Assembly (NCBI GenBank): GCA_022818135.1
Contig: JAFMSR010000009.1
Location: 17,427,063-17,491,062, forward strand
DNA from: Saxidomus purpurata
Taxonomy: Eukaryota; Mollusca; Bivalvia; Venerida; Veneridae
DNA: 64,000 nt
Reading direction: 5' to 3'
The translations under genes and the position numbers were made by a program. Below the pieces are notes generated by a model. That model was not told the origin of the DNA and searched no databases. It saw nothing but the letters and a program-made list of their open reading frames with translations. Below are positions 21,862-33,800 of the stretch, piece by piece (within the stretch, counting starts at the first letter, position 1; each line of letters opens with the position of its first letter).

Positions 21862-24800
21862 CTGCAAAAGACAAACTTATACCAACTCAAGAATAGATAA
21901 AGACAAATTTCAAGTTTGTAATATCATACCAACACAATGAGTTCCAAAGTCAGTAAATATTAATCGCATAGAGGTAACTTTATTCAGTTTATTATTGCAA
22001 TTATTCCAAATATATCTATAAACAAGTTTTAGAATTAGCTATATTGAACAGTTAAATAAGCATATTTCCGTGTATTAGCCACTTGGGAATGCCTTAAAAC
22101 TATTGGACAGCTTCAAAAACTGGCAGAAGATTACGGCCTAAATGCATGGAATCTTAAATGAAGGTTGGCGATAGTGATATGGATTAACCGGTACCAAAAA
22201 ACCTCGAAAAAACATGATCCATGCAACATAATCTAGCTGGCTTCTAGTGTAATAATAATATCTTTACCTTCAATAAACGGCTTCTGGAGAAAAGTGCAGT
22301 ACCTCTCATGTATAAATGTTGGTTCGGACTCATTAACATCTTCTACGTGTATTACCAGCTTCTGTTTTGCTTTAAATCTGAAATGTACAGAAGCCTTTGG
22401 CCAAAGATATACGATTTTGTAGACAAATAACACAAGTGTTCAATTTAGTAGTGCTTCCGTTGTCGGAATCATTTGCTACAACCGCGTGGACAGTAAAATA
22501 ACTGATGTAGCAGAAACACGTTTTATCAGCACGCATGCCTAAACGATATTCCTCCATCGTATCTATTTACTACAAAACAAAATGGTTGCAAAAGCATATT
22601 CTTTACAATCAGCCAAATAATTCATTATCAAACAAATAAAAGACGGCGTGAAAAGAAAGGGTCCAATTTCCTAGTAAGGTAAATGTATCAGGGGCAGTAC
22701 TCGGATAGGGACACTTTTATTTCCCCGACATGTTTACTCTTCCGATGCTGTGTTTTTGACAAGTCATTGGAACTGAAACTTCAAATAACTAAAGATTAAG
22801 ATTGAGCCTATTTTCACCTTTTTTCCCAGCTTCTGCCTACAACGGTTCCATTTATCTTAAACACTGAGTGTTTTCTTGACAACAAATACTAGGTGAATTT
22901 TCAGGCACAAAGGAATTTTTATGTTACCTGGGGTCCTGTTTACTTGTCGCTTCTATGACAAGTGCATAAGTATGCATATCTTCAAAATCTATTTCTCTGT
23001 TATCATCAACCTCGACACTTCCGTACTCAGTAACTTTGAAGCCCGGATGTGAAAAATACACCAGTCTGTATAGAGATGACGCGTTTCCGGTTGAAACCCG
23101 ATGAACAACAGAACCAGTCTTTATATTCTCCGGTACATATATTACAGAAGGCGAGGTGAAAACTGAAATAGAATAAACAAATCAGACAAAACCGTCGGCA
23201 GTCAATGAATGTGTTATTTTAGACTGTAAACGTTAACACAAACCACTTGTAATAAGAAGTAAATATTTTGAAGTCAATTCTCATTGAGAACAAGTGGGAC
23301 AATATGGCTGTACTTAGTGTTAATGTGCATGATGAAACAAATTAATGGTTCATATACAGTAATTATCAGTGTACAGTTTTTGTACTACCATCTGCTCGTA
23401 CCGTAAGTTTACATCACTGCACTTTGGTGCATGTTTTATACTACATGAACATTGTATTCAAGCTTATATATATCGGCTACGCCAGGAAAACCCATGACCC
23501 AATCTAACCAGGTAAAGGACAGACGCTGCCCATTTTTGTCTTTTGTCTTGAATAAAATCTGTCCAATATCATTGAGCTGGTTGTTTGAAAGAAAATAAAA
23601 GCAGTACGTATGAGTCCTAAATGTGCCGGGGCTTTTTATCGGTTTATGATGTAACCGAGAAATTAAGAACTTTTTTAGTACGAACCCAACGAGCATTTTG
23701 GGAATACATTGCCCCATGACGTGTCGTTCTTGCATTCAACAGTGGAGTTGCCTTCTAAAACAAAGTCATTCTCGCATTTTATACGTATTATGGAACCAAC
23801 TTCAACAACATCAGTATTGGCGGTTTCAATGGTTGTCTGTGGATATGACGACGGTAACAAACATCCTTTGACACATTTCGGTGACGCAGTCTCCCATAAT
23901 CCGTTTTGTAAACATGCTGCAGTTCTGTTTCCGGTAAGATGGTAGCCATTTGTGCAAGAAAATGTGGCGACTGTACCATGTTGGATGTGTTTAGTATTGA
24001 AAGTAACATTACCGTGATCTGGTGCATTCATAACCGGGCATTCTAAAAATAAAAACAGAGCGTCGAGAAGTCTAAAACTATTTTTAAATTAGCAGTTTTC
24101 GTGATTTAATATTTCAGGCTATTCCAATACAAATGTTACTGACTATATTTCTTTGAATATCAGTGCGCATACAAATGATAGTAAAATATACATATTTACG
24201 TGCTATATCTAGTGCAACAATACTTAGCCGATAAAGAATTATTTCTGTACAATTTCACGCAGGGAAACTTGAATTAATGTGCCTGATACATCTTCCTTAT
24301 ATCTGCTGATGATCAGTTTCATCAAAATCACAGCGATCTCTTATTATCAATCCATCCCGAAATTGCAATCCACTAAATCCGCGTAGATATTGTGCATATA
24401 TTATGGCTGTTAGAAAATATATTTTATCAAGGGTTATACAATGTAAAACATGTATATATTAAAATACCTTTCAGTTTTTCAGCTATGATAGCGCATGTTT
24501 CACAGCACAGATCTGTGTTGCACTCAACAACGGAACAGGACTCCTTTCTGTCTCCGAAGGGACAATTTGCAATGGCGGTAAATTGCCTACGATGTCGTGC
24601 GCATGTATCACAACATTGTCTTTCGTATGTATAACATTTATAGGCAAGATAAAGAGGCCCTAACAGCTGCTGGCAACTTAGTCCAGTCCCCGCTAGAACC
24701 CCTGGCTGGTCTCCGAACACACAAATGTCTGCTGAAAAAAGGACAAAAACCCGTTGTTTCTTGATAACAATAATAATAATTTTATTTCATCTCAAATACA

Positions 24801-27800
24801 AATACTGTATCAATATAGAGAAATGAGCGCAAATTCATGTCCACCAATACATGTAACAGCAGTACTCATATATTTAGGAAAGACTACACAGTATATTATG
24901 AATATTGTAGAAAAAAGTTTTTTATACAGACTAAAATTGTGGAATAATCGAAATTGAAATCATTGTGCTTTTTTAAATAACTAAGAGAAAATGACTTAAC
25001 AAATGTAGCACTTTTGTCAAATTTGCAACGGCATTTTTAAACAGGAACTAGGGGACTTTAACGGTTTTAAGACAACGTTCGAAGTACATGTAACTAGGTC
25101 AGACAATATGCAATCTAATACATGCTGTATGCGTACTGAGAATTAAATTCCTATGAATAAAAAAATCATGAAAATTTTAATAATACTTTAATCACATTTC
25201 TTTTGAAGACTCAATTTACCTATTTCACAGCATTCGAGAACACGTGAATATTTGAATTAACGTTTTACTTTATTGACCCAGATCATATCATGATAACATG
25301 TAAAACTGGCTCAAATACCTTTAGTTGCATTCGCTCCATAATTATCGATACTGGTGTCATCAACACATTGACCTAAACGGCAGATCCTTTGATATCCACA
25401 TCTTGTGCCTTCTAGTGGAAGTGTCGGTATGGAAGGTCCACGTGCAATTGGATTAATGCACGGGATACTGTGACAAATACTGCTGATATTGTCACTGACC
25501 GCTTTCTGAAAAGGAAATCTATGCTATATTATATAAAATCGTCTATTCCTTATTGTTAAGTAACTAAAAAAATCCACTGTAATGTTAAATAACATATTCT
25601 TTAATGTTTGTCCAAAAAGTACTTTTTATCGTAAATGTTGACTCCACTTCTGTATTTATGCAATAAAAATTTACCACTAAAAAGTGGTTTACTGCGACTG
25701 ACGAGAACTATGGTTATATCAGATCCATGCATATTAAAAGGACCAACACTGTACAACGTACTTTTAAGACTGCTTCTTGCAGCTTTTCTGCAGATTGCAC
25801 GAGCATTCAGACCAGCTAAATGTTCTCATACATGTATCCTAGACGCCGAACTGAGATTAGGCCCTGCCGACCAGCTTGTTAATCAAGTGACTGTAAATTC
25901 GATCCTCGGCCGGGACTTTCGCACGTCGTTTACTTGAAGCTCATATGCTGGAACGATAGTTTACACTGTCGAAGTTGCATTTTGTTAACTGAATACTTAT
26001 AAAGAACTGATATACTGCCAACGCCTGGTGAGACAAACACAGTGAACCTAAGTCGACTGTGATTGTACACACAGTAAACTCCGTATATAACGACTCTGGG
26101 TACAGCGAAACTCCGGATACAAGGAAAAATATTATCTCCCCGAGTTTTTTATCTTTATTTTTATGAAAAATTTATATGGATATAACGCACACCGGACATA
26201 AGGAAAAACCTTTAAACACAGACACTTGGGTTCAGGAGAGCGATTCTGGCCCAATTGTGCCTATCTTGTTTTTGTTTCTTTCATATTCACATACTATAAG
26301 AACTCAGTATACACACTGAACAGGTTTAGTCACTCAACGGAAACATTAAACAATTATTTTTTTCACTATATGTCGGTTTATAGAGGCATATAGTGAAAAA
26401 AAATTTTTTTTAATGTTTCCGTTGAATGACTAAACCTGTTCAGTGTGTATACTGAGTTCTTATAGTATGTGAATATGAAAATAAATACAAGATAGACACA
26501 ATTAGGCCAGAATCGCTCTCCTGAACCCAAGTGTCCGTGCCTTTAAATGGTCCCAATGATTTCGTTATAAACGGAGTTTACTGTAATCCAATTGTTATCA
26601 ATAATTCCTTACTCTGTCTAAAACATATTCTTCGCCATGTTTACGTTCGCACTGATCATCGGGACTGTAGACATTTGGCTGATCTTCTATATACAAAGTC
26701 GAGTTCTTCCCTTCATACCAGTATGAACTCTTTGCCAGGCAGTTGGTTTTATTCTCATTCAAATGGTCAATGAAGAAATCAAAATAAAGTAAACTGCAGT
26801 CAGAAAACTGCCACTTTCTGCCAAACAAATCTGAAAAAAGAAGGAAAACTATGGAAAATTTGATACAGTCAAACTTGGAATGTGTTCCCATCAAACCTGT
26901 CCCAAGCTGCTAGCCAAAGAACGCATCAAAATTGACCACTTTATGGAGACTGTGGCTTAATATAAAGGTAGGCCCTATATTTCATATGAATATTATGATA
27001 ATCTGCAAAACAGTAAACTCCGTTTATAACGAACACAATCGGACCATTTAAATTTGTTCTTTATATCCGGAGTTTGTTATATCAATATAACATTTTCATA
27101 TACAATAAAGAAAGAAAAAAACCTCGGGCACAGAAAATTTGTTCCTTATATCCGGATTTTCGCTATATCCGGGCTCGTTATATACGGAGTTTAGTACTGT
27201 ACATCGGGTACCTACAGAATACACATGGCGTTTTGAATATAAATATGGCCAGTTATGATACCCGAGTGTTGGGTACTTCAGAGAGGCTGTTGCATTGAAG
27301 ATACCACTTAAACGGGTTCATCTGTAAACAAATTGTTAATAAAACATTTGTTTCCGTTGCATTCTCTTCAAACCCGTCGTTCTATAAATATAATGGATCT
27401 ATGGTTTCTTTCCAGTTCATGAGTGAACGTTCTATGAAGATAACGAGTTCAAACACTTAATTTGTTAATCTTTTGCATATCTGTTGATAAATTTTTCATG
27501 AACAGGTTCACGCAGAAAGAGAACAGTTTATTGACTTCTGAAGCATGAATTTTGTATTACATTTCTGATTTATTAGCTACCTTTTAGAACCGGGACATAC
27601 AAACACTATGTATATATGTATTCATTTTAGGGAATAGATATTCTGTTAAGGTAAAGTGCCGCCCTCGTGAATTATTAACTCGATCGGCACCAGGCACATT
27701 ACCGACAAGAAATGTTTCAATTTCGGTAAAGCACTTCCAGTCAGATTATTTAGATTATTTTGAACCGAAGTTTCACGTTAGATCTTGATGTTTAAAGTGT

Positions 27801-30800
27801 TAGTAAAATGTAGTATTTACAACAAAAATAAAATGTATGTTTAAACATTCTGTTACTTAACCTCTCGGCCATCACTGTCACGTTTCAGACTAAGGCAGGT
27901 TATAGGTCTATATTACAGGAAAAAAACAAATTTATTGCGAGGGAGCGTCAGCGAACCGAAGCAATAAGCCTGGCTATCAAAGTTAATATGCTGAAAACGA
28001 TTCGTAAAACATAACCATAGTTTGTAAATTATGTATTTATTAATTGGTACACGTACCTGGATCCCTTGATGCCTTGGGACACATAATGTAACCATCATCA
28101 GCACGACATGTTTTCGCACGGTCACCATACACGACTCTAGCAGGATACCCATCATGCTTTGCTCCTAAGCTTCAACAAAAATAAATGTTACATTTTATGA
28201 CTTGTGTTAAATAATATTTTCACTTTAAGTGACTCTAATGTTTTCTTGTTTAATAACGGAATGCTTTTAATTGTTGTGGTGGAGTAACATTTTTGTTTTG
28301 TTTGTGTTACACGAGTACCAACTATTCACCATATATTGAGAAACATTATATATTTTTATATTTTTGATCTTTGACAATATGGGCGTCATTTGACTATCGA
28401 TGTTTTCAACAATCAATAAAGGAAATAAGCTTTATTATCAATTTTAGAGCACCATAATTAACTCCCCTGATTTTGCAAGACGTTACAGAAAGTTGCATAC
28501 GTACTTACCTGTGGGCAAGTTCGTGTGTTGCGATATAGCTTACATAGGCATCGTCTCCATGATGTTCTACGATAGAAAAGCGTCTGTCTGTACACATACT
28601 TTGTATGTAACCTAAGCCCAGAGTCTTCTGATTGTCTATATAATAGATGAAATTAGTGTAATAATCCCTTGATTCATTTGATTGCTTAAAAGTGAATTGA
28701 CTGTTCAGAATACATTTTTCGCAATAGCGTAGACATGCAGTATGCATGTACTCAAATAAAGTTATTAATTATGAATAATTAAGTTATAGTTATGTCGTCC
28801 TATTGTTCCCCAATTAATCAATCAATCAATGACAACATATATTACTTTATTCGTATATACTTTCTTTAGACACTTAAATTTTACACAAGAACTGTTTTAT
28901 GTAGATACATGTATATGTCACGTGTCTTAGATTGGCTGTTTTTTGTCGTCTTTTAATTAAGTTTAGGTAATCATTGCTAATCAGTTCATCCTTGATCTGA
29001 TCAAGGCTGATATTTGATTTTTTAAGACATTTTTTTTTTCATGCGCAGTAGTGCAGTTTTCCTTTTCAGTTTTTTACCTAAAAACTTTTATGGCATATTT
29101 TAGGCTTGGATTAGCGATGGTTATCTAACTTTTATCTTGTATTATAAGTGATAGTAATTGTGATATTTATTGTGCAAAAAGTATATGAAGTCTCATATAA
29201 TTCTTACTAAGAATGGCCATTTTCATGTTAATATATGTTGGTTTGTGTATGTATGTTTTATATGTATACATGTGATGGATGAGACATAAATAAATAAATA
29301 AATAAATAATACTGCCATTTTCAATCACCACAATAAATAACAAAATAGTCGTACCGTCTTTCCGGAGATTATAAGCCGTAAATGCCATAGCATGGTCAAA
29401 TTCTGGGAAATTATGCTGATGGCGTTTCATCCATTCTGTAAATAGTTTCACTGATTTCTCGTTGACCATATGGCGTGTGGAAGTCTCTTCCTTAACTGCT
29501 TCTGACCAAGATGATGCTGAGACAGTCTTTAATTCGTAAGGAAATATATTTTGAACTTTTATGATTTTTTGTAGATACTGATGCTTGATAAAGAGTATTC
29601 ATTTTGCAGCAATCGAGTGGATATAAAAGTAATAATTGTTTGCACGGTCTGATTCCCTTTTATACCAACATAACCTATTTTGATAACTCAATCTAAAAAT
29701 ATGTCACAAGCAAACCTATATCATTTAAACAACGTTTAAGGTTTACTACAAAGGGCATCGAACTATTAACCCGTGGATTGCGGGTATGAATCCCCCAAGT
29801 CGCGGTTTTAGAAGCCTGCTTCTACAATGCCTATCTCCTGTACGAGTACTCCTGGTAACTCAAGGCAACAATCTTCGGGCCTGGTTAGATTTTAGCACAT
29901 TTGAATGTAGAAAACAAAAAATGATTTGCAAACACCACAAGGCACAACACCCATCCAATGTGTCCCCCTTGAAACTATCAGTTCCCCGAAATGTTGGCAA
30001 TCTAGTGTTTAAATGACGGCCTTCGTGTGTCTATTATCGTTGGAGAATAAATACTTTGAATTATCTAATAAACGAAATAAACAAGTATGATATGGAGCCA
30101 TTTGTATTTAGCAAAACAACGTAATTGATACCTGTGCAATATAAATGCCCATGAAGATAACGTCTAATACATAACCAGATCCTTGCATGCTTTTGAAACG
30201 GGCATTAATTCCACTGACGATAATGGCAAACTGGTGTACAATGTCTTCTAGCGCCTCTTCCGCGTCGACAGAACTCTGCGTCTCAGTTTGTTTTATAGAC
30301 GTCAATCTGTATATAGAAAAAACGATATAGAGGATAAATCGTTATCTCGAACTGTGCTAAGTTAAACTCCTATTTACCCCAAAGTCATTTGCTGGTCAAA
30401 TTGTTCCTTAGCCTCCTTTAAAGTCGGACATTTGCACTTGTCCCACGGAATATTTTGACTTTAAGTATGCGACAAATATACTTAAGTGTAATAGAGAGCA
30501 TTAAGTTTCCTTTAATAGCCAGTAGTGATTTAGCATGATCATATATATTTATGTCGATTTCGCTTTAACAGTGCACTATAGTGTCGCAAAGGAGCATTGT
30601 AAAATGAGTCATGGACATAATTTTTACGCCGGATTATATCTTTGGGAGTGTTGAGATGTTTAATATAATTCTGTATCTAATCATCTAGCTGTAACAATTC
30701 TTACGCCATGATCGTTCGTAACTTTATATACATACTTACTGCAAAAACAGAGCGAAATCTACGACAATGAACAGTTCTATTTCATACAGTCTAATTTGGC

Positions 30801-33800
30801 GCTTTGTTCTCTTTGAAGTTTTCGTCATTGGTAATATTTCCACCTCTCCTAAACAAAGTTAAATGCCTTTATAACATGTCTTTGTACAAACAAGTCTGAT
30901 CAGTTTAAGACAGAGATGTAAGATTTTTCCTGTAGTTTTTACATAAAATAAACCTGAGAAATGGCGGAACTATTTCTATTTTCACCGTGTTACAGAAAGG
31001 TTAGAAGATGACTTAAATTAGGATGATTTAGCCCACATGTGCATAGTATTTATTAAAAAGTGCATTTTTAAACAGCCACGCTTCGAAGCAGGCGACAAAT
31101 CAAATCAATGTCTGATCAGGATTTAAGTTTAGCATAATTCAGCGAAACAGGCGTATTTATAGAGATAGACTTGTCCAAATTGGAAACCAGAAGATCCGAT
31201 TGTAAAAAACAAGGTATAAATGGATTAACCGTATCCCTGAAAATAAATTAAATATCACTAACAACAACACTTTTCTCAGAGCCACGGATGACAACCATAA
31301 ACAAAGCACTACCAGACACGAAACTACATATCCTCTTTGCATGAGATGGGTTTCTGTCAGTTACAAGTCACGTGTCTATCAGATACAAAGCATATTTATT
31401 CATGAATCGAAACATGTGTCTACCTGGGACAAATTACGTGTCCATGTGAAACAAAGCGCATGCCGAGATGAGACAATTCACGTATCTAATGGAAACATAA
31501 CACACAAGCCACGTGTCTACTAGAAACATAACACATGCCTACATGAGACAAAACACGTGTTTGTTAGAAAAATAGCACAAGCCGACATGAGACAAAGCGT
31601 GTGTCTACCAGAGACAAATCACGCGTCTAGAAGAAACAACACACGCGTATACCAACAACAAGGCGCGTTTCTACTGGACAAAAAGCAATGATTTCCAGAA
31701 AGAAAGCACACCACGACACGAATCAAAGCATGTAATTACCAAAACAAAATACGTGTCTATAAGACACAAGGCATGAATCGAGCTAAGACAAAGTTGGTAT
31801 TTATCAAAGACAAAGTATGTGTCTACACAAGTTACCACTGAGCAATAGTAAGGAAGCACCAGATACAACCAGAAAAATGATTTTACTACCTGGGATTCTT
31901 TCGTCCTCCGCAAAATTAAAGGCGTGGTAAGGATGTTCAAGAATGATATGTGACGTGAAGTTTCTATTGTCCGGTTGCACAGTGTATACGTTATTAGAGG
32001 TATAAAAGAACCCTCTCTGAAAAATGCAAAGAAAACACAATCGACGTACAAAGCGACATTTAAATCATCATATATCAAAATGTACAAACATTGTCATGAA
32101 TTTGACAAGAGAAATTTGCCCCTCTCTCAGAACAGAACAGAACAAAACTTTATTACTTTCAATACATGTAAAACATGCAAATATGAGGTATACACAACAT
32201 ACAAGTACATGTAAAGGGCTAATGCGTTACAGTACAAAAATCAATTTGACAAGATTAGAAAGTATTAAAGCATGATCTATCACAGATGTGAATGTACCCC
32301 AAAACTACGTTCTTACTTTTGCAATATTACTTTAATAAACCTACACAGTTTAAGAAATTCAGATTTGTTACTTATACACATTAATTTTTCTAATTTGAAC
32401 TATTTGGACGGCGATAAAATACGGGCTTAAGATTTGCTTTTCTTTCATCAGAGAATTGAACACGCTCAAATAAGTAATGAAATTCATCGCCAATCTTATC
32501 TCGACAAGTAGTACAATTTCTTTGATTAATGGGTATTCTTAACCAGTTTCCAGTTTTAATCGGCAAACGATGATTTCTTGTTCTAAATTTTATAAAATAA
32601 AATAAAAGAGATGTTTTAATACTCTCCATTCATATTTTAAAACTCTACTTAGCTGTTATTTTCTTGTATATCATTATCTAACAACCGACGAAATGTTTCT
32701 TTTTTTCTACGGAAAAAGCCGTATTTGTAAAGGATATAGATATTGCTATTGTTGAACGATAGACTGGTGTGTGTGGGTTTCTTTTTTTTTAAATGAACTT
32801 GTCCGTTTTGCATATTTGACTGTACCATTATTTGTTCAGAGGGGTGTTCACTGAAGATTTTCTGACTGAATAGCGAACAGTGTAGATCATGATCAGACTG
32901 GATGGATTTGCATGTTAAGCATGCTCTGCACTGTCCGCAAATGTATAGACAATTACCACCAATAGAGTAAGATTTAAGTACAATTTTCTTTAATAAAAGT
33001 GTATATTGATTTTATACTCACACAGGAAGAAATATTTCCATCTGCAAATTTTAGCGTGAACGATGCATTTCTCTTCCCAAATATCCATGCACCTTTCTGA
33101 AAAGTAAGAACTGTTGCAACAAAGTCAAATTCTCAACTATGTAAGAACTGACAAATGCAATTTTATTGTCCTTTCTTCTACATGTTTTTAATAATTGATC
33201 GTTTTATATCAGGAAAACATGGAGAAATAATTACACAGTTAGGTAGTTAGTGAATAATTAGGGTAGTGTAATTCAGGTGGTGTAGAGGTAAAGGTGCCTG
33301 CCACCCATTCCGGAGGATGTGGGTTCGAGCCCCACTGGGGTTACGACCGTAACTCCCAATGTGACACCAGTACTGGTTTTTCCAGGAAGCAGACTCGAAA
33401 GTGACTCGATAAGCTTCAAGCTTTCATTACAATCGAGCTATAATAAATTAGCATAAACTAACGAATTAAGGTTCATTGTCGGAGCCACACAGTCCGTATT
33501 CAGTTACTACTACACAAAGCAATGGACCGTCGCCAATCAGTTCGGTCGTATAAACCAGAAAAAATATCTATACATGTATATACAGATAAATAACTAGAAA
33601 TCCGTACGTGTATTACCCATACAATGTATGAGTATCCCGCCAAAATGGTGTTTTTAAACATTCTAAAATTAATTACATTGTAACATTATTGATATGTAAC
33701 ATTTAGTTATGAAGAAATTGTTAATCGTACACTTTTCTGAAACACATTGCTTCAAAATTGCGGACAATATAAAAAAAGAAATTAAAGACTACTGAAAAAA

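Noticed and set aside
25635..25930. 100-codon plus-strand ORF opposite the gene B intron
   Set aside because: No domain; the sequence around TAAATTCGATCCTCGG may be an old repeat but boundaries could not be supported.
31671..32087. 138-codon minus-strand ORF overlapping exon 5
   Set aside because: It is in a different frame from exon 5 and runs into the minisatellite; the conserved propeptide is in the other frame.
33270..33345. tRNA gene
   Set aside because: Good A and B boxes but no consistent acceptor stem or anticodon arm, and the body continues as a repeat found elsewhere; called a SINE.
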